From positions 124,001 to 188,000 of the forward strand of contig NZ_BMUF01000014.1 of the NCBI RefSeq assembly GCF_014650055.1: 64,000 nucleotides of DNA. Reading direction: 5' to 3'. This DNA is from Streptomyces malachitofuscus. Its GTDB lineage: Bacteria; Actinomycetota; Actinomycetes; Streptomycetales; Streptomycetaceae. Below, one piece after another: positions 53,191 to 64,000 of the stretch. The stretch's first letter is position 1, and every line of letters starts with the position of its first letter. Both the position numbers and the translations under genes were made by a program. The notes below the pieces were generated by a model. It ran no database searches, was not told the origin of the DNA, and was given only the letters and a program-made list of their open reading frames with translations.

Positions 53191-54618
53191 CGTAGCAGTG
53201 TCGGTGACCTGACGGAGCAGCTACGACGGGAGCTGGACCGCTACTCTCCCGGTGGAAAGCTCCCGTCCAGCCGTGCCCTGGTGGAGCGGTTCCGGGTGAG
53301 TCCCGTGACCGTCTCCCGGGCCCTGGCGATGCTCGCCGCCGAAGGGCTCGTGGTCACCCGGCCCGGCGCCGGAGCCTTCCGCGCCCGGCCCCGCGCCTCG
53401 GCCGCTCCCGCCGGCGACACCTCCTGGCAGGAGGTCGCCCTCAGCGCCGACGGCGCCGGCGACCTCGTACCGCGCTCGGTGGACGCCTCCGGCGTGCTCG
53501 TCTCGCTGGCCGCGCCGCCGCCGGGCGTGATCGAGTTCAACGGCGGCTATCTGCATCCCTCCCTGCAGCCCGAGCGGGCGATGGCGGCGGCCCTGTCCCG
53601 GGCCGGGCGCCGGCCGGGCGCCTGGGGCCGGCCGCCCATGGAAGGGCTGCCGGAGCTGCGCGAGTGGTTCGCCCGGAGCGTCGGCGGCCCGGTCACGGCG
53701 GCCGGGGTGCTCGTCACGTCGGGCGGACAGTCCGCGCTGACCACCGCCCTGCGCGCCCTCGCGCCGCCGGGCGCGCCCGTCCTCGTCGAGTCGCCCACCT
53801 ATCCGGGCATGCTGGCCATCGCCCGCGCGGCCGGACTGCGCCCGGTGCCCGTCCCGGTGGACGCGGACGGCGTACGGCCCGCGCTGCTCGCGGACGCGTT
53901 CCGCGCGACCGGCGCCCGGGTGTTCGTCTGCCAGCCGCTGTTCCAGAACCCCACCGGCGCCGTGCTCGCCCCGGACCGGCGTGGCGAGGTGCTGCGCATC
54001 GCCCGCGAGGCCGGCGCGTTCGTCGTCGAGGACGACTTCGTACGGCGTCTGGTGCACGAGGACGCGGGCCCGCTGCCGCGCCCACTCGCCGCCGACGACC
54101 CGGACGGAGTGGTGGTGCACGTCTGCTCGCTCACCAAGGCGACGTCGCCGAGCTTCCGGGTCAGTGCCCTGGCCGCGCACGGTCCGGTGCTGGAGCGGCT
54201 GCGGGCCATCCAGGTCGTGGACACCTTCTTCGTGCCCCGCCCCCTGCAGGAGGCCACGCTGGAACTCGTCGGCTCGGCCGCCTGGCCACGCCATCTGCGC
54301 ACGATCTCCGCCGAGCTGCGGGCCCGCCGGGACGCCATGACGGCCGCCCTCCGCCTGCGGCTGCCCGAACTCGCCCTGCCGCACATCCCGTCCGGCGGCT
54401 ACCACCTGTGGCTGCGGCTGCCGGAAGGCGCGGCGGAGCCCGCCCTGACCGCCGCCGCCCTGCGCGCGGGCGTCGCCGTCACCCCCGGCCGCCCCTACTT
54501 CAGCGCCGAACCCCCCGGCGGGCACCTCCGCCTGAGCTTCGCCGCGGTGGCCGGCGCCGGGGAGATCGCCGAGGGCGTACGGCGTCTGCGCACCGCCTGC
54601 GACGAGGTGCTGGGATAA
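53182..54618 (+). CDS. MocR-type regulator (GntR HTH fused to PLP aminotransferase fold)
   Basis: The 478-residue product starts at the ATG at 53182. The N-terminal GntR winged helix has LPSSRALVERFRVSPVTVSRALAMLAAEGLVV. The aminotransferase-like domain (from about residue 115) has SGGQSALTTALRAL, QPLFQNPTGAVLAP and the PLP-Lys in CSLTKATSPSFRVSAL. Regulators of this type sense PLP-linked amino acids. Divergence from the EamA transporter suggests control of an amino acid or amine exporter. Confidence 0.93.
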   Translation: MHERSSVGDLTEQLRRELDRYSPGGKLPSSRALVERFRVSPVTVSRALAMLAAEGLVVTRPGAGAFRARPRASAAPAGDTSWQEVALSADGAGDLVPRSVDASGVLVSLAAPPPGVIEFNGGYLHPSLQPERAMAAALSRAGRRPGAWGRPPMEGLPELREWFARSVGGPVTAAGVLVTSGGQSALTTALRALAPPGAPVLVESPTYPGMLAIARAAGLRPVPVPVDADGVRPALLADAFRATGARVFVCQPLFQNPTGAVLAPDRRGEVLRIAREAGAFVVEDDFVRRLVHEDAGPLPRPLAADDPDGVVVHVCSLTKATSPSFRVSALAAHGPVLERLRAIQVVDTFFVPRPLQEATLELVGSAAWPRHLRTISAELRARRDAMTAALRLRLPELALPHIPSGGYHLWLRLPEGAAEPALTAAALRAGVAVTPGRPYFSAEPPGGHLRLSFAAVAGAGEIAEGVRRLRTACDEVLG

Positions 54619-54658
54619 GGGTTCGACGCCGGCCCGCCCGGCCTGCGAGCATCCCGCC

Positions 54659-55096
54659 ATGACCGACTCCCCGCGCCTGCCCGAGGGCTACGAGATCTCC
54701 ACCGACCCCGCCAGGATCGACGCCGCCCGGGTGCACCGGTGGCTGTCCACCGACGCGTACTGGGCGCTGGGCCGGTCCCGGGACAAGCAGGACCGGGCGA
54801 TCGGGGGCTCGCTCAACTTCGGCGTCTACGAGACGGTCCCGGGGGACCAGGTGGCCTACGCCAGAGTCGTCACCGACCGGGCGACGTTCGCCTGGCTGTG
54901 CGATGTGTACGTCGACCCCTCGGCGCGGGGCAAGGGGATCGGTACCGCGCTGGTCGCGGCCGTACGGGAGGAGCTGCGGGCCCACGGGCCGAAGCGCGTC
55001 ATGCTGGCCACGCACGACGCGCACGCCGTCTACGAGAAGCTGGGGTTCCGCCCGCTGGACCGGCCCGACCACTACCTCGCGCTCACCTTCGAGTGA
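54659..55096 (+). CDS. GNAT-family N-acetyltransferase
   Basis: The 145-residue product starts at the ATG at 54659. The acetyl-CoA loop is SARGKGIGTALVAAV, preceded by WLCDVYVDP and followed by MLATHDAHAVYEKLGFRPLDR. This is a single GNAT fold of normal length. The N-terminal half (YWALGRSRDKQDRAIGGSLNF) defines a subfamily of small-molecule or peptide acetyltransferases. The substrate is unknown. Confidence 0.92.
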   Translation: MTDSPRLPEGYEISTDPARIDAARVHRWLSTDAYWALGRSRDKQDRAIGGSLNFGVYETVPGDQVAYARVVTDRATFAWLCDVYVDPSARGKGIGTALVAAVREELRAHGPKRVMLATHDAHAVYEKLGFRPLDRPDHYLALTFE

Positions 55097-55225
55097 GACC
55101 GGCGGGGCGGCGTTTCGGGCGACTTGTCCGGCGCGTCCTTACCAGCCGGTAAGGCGGGGGCCACCTGGAGTGACGGCGGGACGGCACCCCTTGACCTGTC
55201 GACTCCGGCGGCTGACGATCGCGGC

Positions 55226-55819
55226 ATGGCACTTCGGGTCACGTTCGTCGCCGCCGCGGGGAGCTCCTCGGTGCTCGCCGAGCGTTTCGAGGACCTCCGG
55301 CCGCTGGACCAGGCCGGATGGAACGAGGTGCAACGGGCCGCGCCCGAGCTGCTGCCGCTCGCGGCGGCCGATCTGCGCTACTGCTCCCCGGCCCCGCGCA
55401 GCCGCGCCACCGGAGAGGGGCTGGGCTACGCGCCGCTGGTGCAGCTGGCCCTGCGCGACTGCGACATGGGCCGGTGGCGGGGGCTGACCCTGGGCGAGGC
55501 GATGGCCCGTGAGCCGGAGTCCGTGGACGCCTGGCTCGCCGACCCGCGTGCCACGCCGTACGGCGGGGAGTCGCTGATGGACTTCATCGGCCGCGTCGGC
55601 GGCTGGCTCGACACCCGGCCGGTCGAGGACGGCTGCCGGGTCGTCGCCGTGGCCGAGCCCTCGGTGATCCGCGCGGCCCTGGTGTACGTGCTCAAGGCGC
55701 CGCCCGCCACGTACTGGAGCATCGACGTCCGCTCGCTGTCGACGATCAGCGTCGCCGGCCGGGCGGGCCGCTGGAGCCTGCGTCTGGACGGGGTCTCCGC
55801 TCAGCCGACGCGCGCGTAG
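55226..55819 (+). CDS. Histidine-phosphatase-fold protein lacking catalytic histidines
   Basis: The 197-residue product starts at the ATG at 55226. The fold follows the phosphoglycerate mutase-like pattern: an N-terminal strand, YCSPAPRSRATGEGLGY (the site where acidic tails and SxAxR motifs occur), YGGESLMDFIGRVGGWLD and VVAVAEPSVIRAALVY. The expected RHG after strand 1 reads VAAAGSS, and the second His of VxxHGxxIR reads VAVAEPSVIR. Both catalytic His are absent, so phosphatase activity is unlikely. TTGACC (55192-55197), 17 nt, GACGAT upstream could be a promoter giving a near-leaderless mRNA. Confidence 0.78.
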   Translation: MALRVTFVAAAGSSSVLAERFEDLRPLDQAGWNEVQRAAPELLPLAAADLRYCSPAPRSRATGEGLGYAPLVQLALRDCDMGRWRGLTLGEAMAREPESVDAWLADPRATPYGGESLMDFIGRVGGWLDTRPVEDGCRVVAVAEPSVIRAALVYVLKAPPATYWSIDVRSLSTISVAGRAGRWSLRLDGVSAQPTRA

Positions 55820-56283
55820 CCGGTGGTGAGCTCCAGGTCCTTGGCAGGACCTCGTACGCGCCAGACCGTCCGCCAGTGACGGGCGTCCCGGACGGTGAAC
55901 TCGCCCCGGTAGAGGTCCGCGGAGCAGGGGTGGTCGGCGATGTACCGGCCTGTCGTGAGGTCCAGGTCGTGGAACGGGCGGCCGTCCGCGAACCGTACGT
56001 CCGCCGTACCGTCCGGCCCGGGCAGGAAGCGCAGGGTCCGTTCCGCGGGCCGGGTGACGCCGTGCCAGGTGAAGTCGCCGGACTCCCGGTGCAGCAGGCC
56101 GCCGCCCTCCAGCGGGCCGAAAACGACCGTCCCCTCGAAGCGGCCCTCGTCGCCGCTCGCCAGATCCCGCACGGTCCGCTCCGCCCGCCAGCGGCCTTCC
56201 AGATAGGCCAGCACCTCGGGTACCGGCCAGAACTCGCCCATCGTGCCCCGCTCCCGCGTGGTCTCCGCTCGTGCACGACCCAT
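55801..56283 (-). CDS. DUF6314 family protein
   Basis: The 160-residue product starts at the ATG at 56283, 7 nt after AGGAG. Beta-rich, with LEGRWRAERTVRDL, RFEGTVVFGPLEGGGLLHRESG and YRGEFTVRDARHWRTVWRVRGP, it resembles small lipocalin-like single-domain proteins. Function unknown. Its 3' end overlaps that of the convergent phosphatase-fold gene by 19 bp. Confidence 0.82.
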   Translation of the reverse strand: MGRARAETTRERGTMGEFWPVPEVLAYLEGRWRAERTVRDLASGDEGRFEGTVVFGPLEGGGLLHRESGDFTWHGVTRPAERTLRFLPGPDGTADVRFADGRPFHDLDLTTGRYIADHPCSADLYRGEFTVRDARHWRTVWRVRGPAKDLELTTGYARVG

Positions 56284-56391
56284 TGACGTGCTCCTGCCTC
56301 CTCCCTATCTTGCCGTTCGAAGTGCTGACCAAGGATCGATATACCGAACGACTCGCTCGTGTTCCCCCGCCCACAGAGCCGCGGAGTATCC

Positions 56392-58881
56392 ATGTCACGC
56401 ACCGCCCGGCATCGCGCCCGTCGCAGAATCGGCCTCACCGCCACCGCCCTGCTGACGGCCGCCGCCCTCGCCCCGGCCCCCGCCCACGCCGGGGACGTCA
56501 CCGACTACACGATCACCGTCGACCCGGACGCCCGGGGTGCGGCGATCGACGACACGATGTACGGCGTCTTCCTCGAGGACATCAACCGGGCCGCCGACGG
56601 CGGCCTGTACGCCGAGCTCGTGCAGAACCGGTCCTTCGAGTACTCCACCGCCGACAACGGCTCCTACACGCCCCTGACCTCCTGGACGGTCGGCGGCACC
56701 GCCGAGGTGGTGAACGACTCCGGCCGGCTCCACGAACGCAACCGCGCCTACCTCTCCCTCGGCGCGGGGTCCTCCGTCACCAACACCGGCTACAACACGG
56801 GCATCCGGGTGGAGCCCGGCAAGCGCTACGCATTCTCCGTCTGGGCCCGCGCGGAGGGCGGCACCCGCCTCACCGTCACGCTCAAGGACGCGGCCGGGAC
56901 CCTCGCGGACGCCCGCAAGGTGGACGTCGAGGGCGGCTGGGCGAAGTACGAGGCGACCTTCACCGCCACCCGTACCAGCAACCGCGGCCGACTGGCCGTC
57001 GCCGCCTCCTCCGCCACGGCCCTGGACATGGTGTCGCTGTTCCCGCGCGACACCTACCGGAACCAGCCGAACGGACTGCGCAAGGACCTCGCCGAGAAGA
57101 TCGCCGCCCTGCGGCCGGGCTTCCTCCGCTTCCCCGGCGGCTGCCTGGTCAACACCGGGTCCATGGAGGACTACAGCGAGGCCTCCGGCTGGCAGCGCCA
57201 GCGCGCCTACCAGTGGAAGGACACCGTCGGCCCGGTCGAGGAGCGTGCCACCAACGCCAACTTCTGGGGATACAACCAGAGCTACGGCCTCGGCTACTAC
57301 GAGTACTTCCGGTTCGCCGAGGACATCGGCGCCATGCCGCTGCCGGTCGTCCCCGCGCTCGTCACCGGCTGCGGCCAGAACCGGGCCACCGACGACGAGG
57401 CCCTGCTGAAGCGGCACATCCAGGACACCCTGGACCTCATCGAGTTCGCCAACGGTCCGGCGGACTCCGCCTGGGGCCGGGTGCGCGCCGAGATGGGCCA
57501 CCGCAAGCCCTTCGGCCTCACCCACATCGGCGTCGGCAACGAGGAGAACCTGCCCCGGGAGTTCTTCGCCCGCTTCCAGCGGTTCCGGGCCGCCATCGAG
57601 GCCGAGCACCCGGAGATCACCGTCATCGCCAACTCCGGCCCCGACGACTCCGGCGCCACCTTCGACACCGCCTGGCAGCTCAGCCGCGAGGGCGACGTCG
57701 ACATGGTCGACGAGCACTACTACAACAGCCCGCAGTGGTTCCTGCGGAACAACGACCGCTACGACTCCTACGACCGCAGCGGTCCCGAGGTCTTCCTCGG
57801 CGAGTACGCCTCCCAGGGCAACGCCTGGAGGAACGGTCTGGCCGAAGCCGCGTTCATGACCGGCCTGGAGCGCAACGCGGACATCGTGAAGCTCGCCTCC
57901 TACGCGCCGCTGCTCGCCAACGAGGACTACGTCCAGTGGTCGCCGGACATGATCTGGTTCAACAACCGCGCGTCCTGGGGCTCGGCCAACTACGAGGTGC
58001 AGAAGCTGTTCATGACCAACGCCGGTGACCGGGTCGTCCCCTCGCGGGCGAGTACGACGCCCGGCGTCAGCGGCCCGATCACCGGCGCCGTCGGACTGTC
58101 GACATGGGCGACCAGCGCCGCGTACGACGACGTTTCGGTGACCTCGGCGAACGGAGCGAGGCTCCTGACCGACGACTTCTCCGGCGGCGCCGCGCAGTGG
58201 ACGCACAGCGGCGGCGGCAGCTGGAGCGTCCAGGACGGCCGCTACGTCCAGACCGACGAGGTTGCCGAGAACACGCTGGTCACGGCCGGTGACCGAGCCT
58301 GGCACGACTACGACCTGCATGTGCGGGCCACCAAGAAGGCCGGCAAGGAGGGCTTCCTCGTCGCCTTCGGTGTCCGGGACACCGGCAATTACTACTGGTG
58401 GAACCTCGGCGGCTGGAACAACACGCAGTCCGCCGTGGAGCACGCCGTGGACGGCGGAAAGTCGACCCTCGTCTCCAAGGCCGGGTCGATCGAGACGGGC
58501 CGCGCCTACGACATCAACATCAAGGTGCGCGGCCGCCAGGTGACCCTCTACCTCGACGGACAGGAATGGGGCAGCTTCACCGACGACAAGCCGGCCGAGC
58601 CGTTCCGCCAGGTCGTCACGCGGGACGCGAAGTCCGGCGACCTGATCGTCAAGGTCGTCAACGCCCAGCCGGCCGAGGCCCGCACGGCGATCGACCTCGG
58701 CGGCGCGAAGGTCGCCTCCAAGGCCCGCGTGACCACCCTGGCCGCCGACCCGGAGGCGGTGAACACGGAGACGGACACCCCGGTCACCCCGGTGACCTCC
58801 GTCCTCCGTGGCGTGGCGGACGCATTCACGTACACCTTCCCGGCGAACTCGGTGACCTTCCTCAGGCTCCGGCAGGGATAG
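56392..58881 (+). CDS. Secreted alpha-L-arabinofuranosidase (GH51) with carbohydrate-binding modules
   Basis: The 829-residue product starts at the ATG at 56392, after CGGAG. A signal peptide (about residues 1-34, ending PAHA-GD) precedes the start of the catalytic barrel (MYGVFLEDINRAADGGLYAEL). A CBM4/9-like domain (about 90-215) is inserted, then the barrel resumes with FLRFPGGCLVNTGSM. The acid/base Glu lies in THIGVGNEEN and the nucleophile Glu in VFLGEYA. A LamG-like domain (about 585-755, with YYWWNLGGWNNTQSAVEH) and the beta-sandwich end of GH51 follow. It releases arabinose from arabinoxylan or arabinan outside the cell. The inverted repeat CGTTCG...CGAACG at about 56313-56350 may be a sugar-regulator site. 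Confidence 0.92.
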   Translation: MSRTARHRARRRIGLTATALLTAAALAPAPAHAGDVTDYTITVDPDARGAAIDDTMYGVFLEDINRAADGGLYAELVQNRSFEYSTADNGSYTPLTSWTVGGTAEVVNDSGRLHERNRAYLSLGAGSSVTNTGYNTGIRVEPGKRYAFSVWARAEGGTRLTVTLKDAAGTLADARKVDVEGGWAKYEATFTATRTSNRGRLAVAASSATALDMVSLFPRDTYRNQPNGLRKDLAEKIAALRPGFLRFPGGCLVNTGSMEDYSEASGWQRQRAYQWKDTVGPVEERATNANFWGYNQSYGLGYYEYFRFAEDIGAMPLPVVPALVTGCGQNRATDDEALLKRHIQDTLDLIEFANGPADSAWGRVRAEMGHRKPFGLTHIGVGNEENLPREFFARFQRFRAAIEAEHPEITVIANSGPDDSGATFDTAWQLSREGDVDMVDEHYYNSPQWFLRNNDRYDSYDRSGPEVFLGEYASQGNAWRNGLAEAAFMTGLERNADIVKLASYAPLLANEDYVQWSPDMIWFNNRASWGSANYEVQKLFMTNAGDRVVPSRASTTPGVSGPITGAVGLSTWATSAAYDDVSVTSANGARLLTDDFSGGAAQWTHSGGGSWSVQDGRYVQTDEVAENTLVTAGDRAWHDYDLHVRATKKAGKEGFLVAFGVRDTGNYYWWNLGGWNNTQSAVEHAVDGGKSTLVSKAGSIETGRAYDINIKVRGRQVTLYLDGQEWGSFTDDKPAEPFRQVVTRDAKSGDLIVKVVNAQPAEARTAIDLGGAKVASKARVTTLAADPEAVNTETDTPVTPVTSVLRGVADAFTYTFPANSVTFLRLRQG

Positions 58882-59017
58882 CGCGGGCGGCGGCGACGGT
58901 CACCCGGACCGTCTCCGCGGCGGCCGGCGGCGGCTCGGGCGGCAGCACGACGGCCGGGGCCGCCACCGCGGCGACGAGAGCGACAACGGCGACGGCGCAC
59001 AGAAACGGCTTCGGCAC
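58862..59017 (-). CDS. Possible small secreted or membrane peptide, 51 aa
   Basis: The reading starts at the GTG at 59017, 7 nt after GGAG. The product, VPKPFLCAVAVVALVAAVAAP followed by a Pro/Ala/Val-rich tail, is one hydrophobic helix with a basic N-terminus: a signal peptide or tiny membrane protein. Its 3' end overlaps the arabinofuranosidase stop in antisense by 20 bp. There is no homology evidence, so this stays a candidate. Confidence 0.3.
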   Translation of the reverse strand: MPKPFLCAVAVVALVAAVAAPAVVLPPEPPPAAAETVRVTVAAARAIPAGA

Positions 59018-61402
<2,385 letters not shown>

Positions 61403-61406
<4 letters not shown>

Positions 61407-62305
61407 CCGCCACACGCAAGCACACCGCGCTGCCCAAGGCGCAGATCCTCATCGAGGCGCTGCCCTGGCTGACCCGGCACCACGGCAAGACCGTCGTCAT
61501 CAAGTTCGGCGGCAACGCCATGGTCGACGAGGAGCTGAAGGCCGCCTTCGCCCAGGACGTCGTCTTCCTGCGGCACGCCGGCCTCAAGCCGGTCGTCGTG
61601 CACGGCGGCGGCCCGCAGATCAGCCGGGCACTCGAGACCCACGGCATCGTCAGCGAGTTCAAGGCCGGCCTCCGCGTCACCACCGAGGACGCCATGGACG
61701 TCGTGCGCATGGTGCTCGCCGGACAGGTGCAGCGGGAACTGGTCGGGCTGCTCAACCGGCACGGACCGCTCGCCGTCGGCCTCACCGGCGAGGACGCGCA
61801 CACCCTCACCGCCACCAAGCACCGGCCCCGGATCGACGGCGAGTCGGTCGACATCGGGCGGGTGGGCGAGATCACCGAGATCGACACGGGCGCGATCGAG
61901 GCGCTGCTCGCCGACGGCCGCATCCCGGTCGTCTCCTCGATCGCCCGCAGCCAGGACGACCACCATGTCTACAACGTCAATGCTGATACGGCGGCTGCGG
62001 CACTCGCTGCGGCACTGGGCGCCGAAACCCTCATGGTCCTCACGGACGTCGAGGGACTCTACGAGGACTGGCCGCACAGCGACGAGGTGATCAGCCGCCT
62101 CACCGCGTCCCAGCTCGAGAAACTCCTGCCGGAGCTGTCCTCCGGCATGGTGCCGAAGATGGAGGGCTGTCTGCACGCCGTACGCAACGGCGTGACCACC
62201 GCCCGCGTCATCGACGGCCGGGTCCAGCACTCGATCCTGCTGGAGATCTTCACGGACGAGGGCATCGGCACCATGGTCGTGCCCGACGAACAGGGGAACT
62301 CATGA
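61403..62305 (+). CDS. argB: Acetylglutamate kinase
   Basis: The 300-residue product starts at an ATG overlapping the argJ stop (ATGA). [21 protein letters not shown] and [14 protein letters not shown] are the phosphate-binding motifs, and [20 protein letters not shown] the nucleotide-binding part of the amino acid kinase fold. The N-terminal extension before the core ([18 protein letters not shown]) is the type found in arginine-feedback-inhibited hexameric enzymes. It phosphorylates N-acetylglutamate. Confidence 0.98.
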
Positions 62306-63507
62306 GCAACGAACAGCTGACGCAGCGGTGGCAGGGCGCGCTCATGAACAACTACGGCACCCCGCGACTGCCGCTGGTGCGCGGCGAGGGCGCGCGGGTG
62401 TGGGACGCCGACGGCAAGGAGTACGCCGACTTCGTGGGCGGCATCGCGGTCAACGCGCTCGGCCACGCCCACCCGGCGGTCGTCGAGGCCGTGAGCCGTC
62501 AGATCGCCTCCCTCGGCCATGTCTCCAACCTGTTCGTCGCCGAACCGCCCGTCGCGCTCGCCGAACGGCTGGTGCAGCTCTTCGGCCGGGACGGCAAGGT
62601 CTACTTCTGCAACTCGGGAGCCGAGGCGAACGAGGCCGCCTTCAAGATCGGCCGGCTGACCGGGCGGAGCCACATGGTCGCCACCGACGGCGGCTTCCAC
62701 GGACGCACCATGGGCGCCCTCGCCCTCACCGGCCAGCCCGGCAAGCGGGAACCCTTCCTGCCGCTGCCCGGGGACGTCACCCACGTCCCGTACGGCGACG
62801 CGCAGGCGCTGGCCGCCGCGGTCACCGAGGACACGGCGCTGGTGATCATCGAGCCGATCCAGGGCGAGAACGGGGTCGTGGTGCCCCCGCCCGGGTACCT
62901 GAAGGCGGCCCGCGCGATCACGGCGGCCACCGGAGCGCTGCTCGTGCTGGACGAGGTGCAGACCGGCATCGGCCGCACCGGCAACTGGTTCGAGTACCAG
63001 GCGCACGAGGGCGTGCTGCCCGACGTCGTCACGCTGGCCAAGGGCCTCGGCGGCGGGTTGCCGCTGGGCGCGACGGTCGCCTTCGGCCGGGCCGCGGACC
63101 TGTTGGCACCCGGCCACCATGGCACGACCTTCGGCGGCAACCCGGTCGCCTGCGCCGCCGGACTCGCCGTTCTCGACACCATCGAGAACGACGGGCTGCT
63201 GGAGAACGTCAAGCGGCAGGGGGAGAAGCTGCGCGACGGGATCGAGGCGTTCGGCCACGCCTTGATCGACCATGTCCGGGGCGCGGGCCTCCTCCTGGGT
63301 ATCGTGCTCACCGAGCCGCTCGCAGCCCAGGTGCAACAGGCGGCCCAGGACGCCGGTTTCCTCGTGAACGCGCCGGCCCCCGATGTCGTACGGCTCATGC
63401 CGCCGCTGAACGTCGGGGACGACGTGGTGGACGCCTTCCTCGGGGCGCTGCCCGGCATCCTGGACGAGGCCGGTACGGCGGGCGGGGAAGGACGATCCGG
63501 AGAATGA
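62302..63507 (+). CDS. argD: Acetylornithine aminotransferase
   Basis: The 401-residue product starts at an ATG overlapping the argB stop. Class III aminotransferase motifs: [38 protein letters not shown] and the PLP-Lys247 in [14 protein letters not shown]. It converts N-acetylglutamate semialdehyde to N-acetylornithine using glutamate. The gene lies 7 bp before argR. Confidence 0.97.
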   Translation: MSNEQLTQRWQGALMNNYGTPRLPLVRGEGARVWDADGKEYADFVGGIAVNALGHAHPAVVEAVSRQIASLGHVSNLFVAEPPVALAERLVQLFGRDGKVYFCNSGAEANEAAFKIGRLTGRSHMVATDGGFHGRTMGALALTGQPGKREPFLPLPGDVTHVPYGDAQALAAAVTEDTALVIIEPIQGENGVVVPPPGYLKAARAITAATGALLVLDEVQTGIGRTGNWFEYQAHEGVLPDVVTLAKGLGGGLPLGATVAFGRAADLLAPGHHGTTFGGNPVACAAGLAVLDTIENDGLLENVKRQGEKLRDGIEAFGHALIDHVRGAGLLLGIVLTEPLAAQVQQAAQDAGFLVNAPAPDVVRLMPPLNVGDDVVDAFLGALPGILDEAGTAGGEGRSGE

Positions 63508-63514
63508 GACGACG

Positions 63515-64000
63515 ATGAGCCAGGAGCAGGACCAGGGCCAGCACGCCGGACCTGCCGTGCCGCAGACGCGCACCGCACGCCACCGCCGGATCGTGGACAT
63601 CCTCAACCGGCAGCCGGTGCGGTCGCAGAGCCAGCTGGCGAAGCTGCTCGCCGACGACGGGCTGAGCGTCACGCAGGCGACGCTGTCGCGGGACCTCGAC
63701 GAGCTGAACGCGGTGAAGATCCGCAACAACGACGGCGACCTGATCTACGCGGTGCCGAGCGAGGGGGGTTTCCGCACCCCCCGGGCGCCGCTGGGGGAGT
63801 CGGCGAAGGAGGAGCGGATGCGGCGGCTCTCGCAGGAGCTGCTGATCTCCGCGGAGGCTTCCGCGAACCTGGTCGTGCTGCGCACCCCGCCGGGTGCGGC
63901 CCAGTTCCTGGCCTCGGCCATCGACCAGGCGGAACTCCACGACATCCTCGGCACGATCGCCGGCGACGACACGCTGCTGCTGATCAGCCGGGAGCCGACG
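63515..64000 (+). CDS. argR: Arginine repressor ArgR (3' end beyond window)
   Basis: The first 162 codons are present from the ATG at 63515 and run open to the window edge. The N-terminal winged helix has [42 protein letters not shown]. The C-terminal arginine-binding domain begins [21 protein letters not shown]. It should bind the ARG box upstream of argC with arginine as co-repressor, closing the feedback loop of its own operon. Only the last few residues are missing. Confidence 0.95.
   Translation, partial: MSQEQDQGQHAGPAVPQTRTARHRRIVDILNRQPVRSQSQLAKLLADDGLSVTQATLSRDLDELNAVKIRNNDGDLIYAVPSEGGFRTPRAPLGESAKEERMRRLSQELLISAEASANLVVLRTPPGAAQFLASAIDQAELHDILGTIAGDDTLLLISREPT

Overview
The window is high-GC actinobacterial chromosome and is almost certainly Streptomyces. 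Evidence: GTG and ATG starts are mixed, gene pairs overlap by 4 bp (ATGA), TTA codons are very rare, and the gene order follows the S. coelicolor core-chromosome stretch that I recall running from tatC through the cvn9/rar operon, glnA4 and infC-rpmI-rplT to pheST and argCJBDR. That synteny statement is from memory and was not computed. I saw no tRNA, rRNA, CRISPR array, insertion sequence or prophage.

Layout. 1-4 kb: the end of tatC, a lipid kinase and a Ski2-like helicase. 4.3-8.9 kb: the five-gene rar (cvn9-type) conservon, made of a histidine-kinase-like ATPase, a roadblock protein, a DUF742 protein, a small GTPase and a CYP157-like P450. 8.9-12.6 kb, minus strand: a pseudouridine synthase, a small conserved protein, a repeat-rich spacer, an iron-box-controlled siderophore-interacting flavoprotein and a stand-alone 5'-3' exonuclease. 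12.8-16.5 kb: a glycine betaine/proline betaine ABC transporter whose permease is fused to two binding domains. 16.9-19.1 kb: an XRE-cupin regulator, a metal-receptor-like binding protein and a LysR regulator, followed by a 5 x 64 bp tandem repeat. 19.6-26.3 kb: a probable ethanolamine/amine utilisation cluster (class I amidotransferase, permease, FadR-type regulator, GlnA4-type ligase, aldehyde dehydrogenase, SDR). 26-33.8 kb: membrane proteins, a PLP enzyme, a mycosin-like protease, a serine hydrolase, SseB and a DUF1844 protein. 34-37.9 kb: infC-rpmI-rplT behind a probable attenuator, an rRNA methyltransferase and an orphan sensor kinase. 38-41.7 kb: pheS-pheT. 42-45.4 kb: a SpoIIE-type phosphatase, an NsdA-like regulator and a Nudix hydrolase. 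45.5-49.7 kb: a three-gene minus-strand operon (membrane protein, CHAT protease, 273-aa possible gasdermin-like protein). 49.8-58.9 kb: 3-hydroxybutyryl-CoA dehydrogenase, a Tat-exported glycosidase, an EamA/MocR divergent pair, small enzymes and a secreted GH51 arabinofuranosidase. 59.2-64 kb: argC-argJ-argB-argD-argR, with argR running off the end.

How the parts work together. Ligase, permease, amidotransferase, aldehyde dehydrogenase and FadR-type regulator are what a gamma-glutamylation route for ethanolamine or polyamines needs. The arg operon is translationally coupled by overlapping stop/start codons and has a promoter with a probable ARG box. The most interesting unit is the CHAT operon. 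A caspase-like protease sits between a large membrane protein and a small beta-rich protein whose central motif resembles the gasdermin pore-forming domain and whose C-terminus is a flexible linker plus a short tail. I propose a protease-activated membrane-permeabilising system. The membrane-protein gene carries two TTA codons, which suggests bldA-dependent developmental timing.

Other structure of note: several families of dispersed Streptomyces palindromic repeats, one inserted in frame inside pheT; an infC gene whose only convincing start codon is ATC; a P450 without the ExxR motif; and a histidine-phosphatase-fold protein without catalytic histidines.
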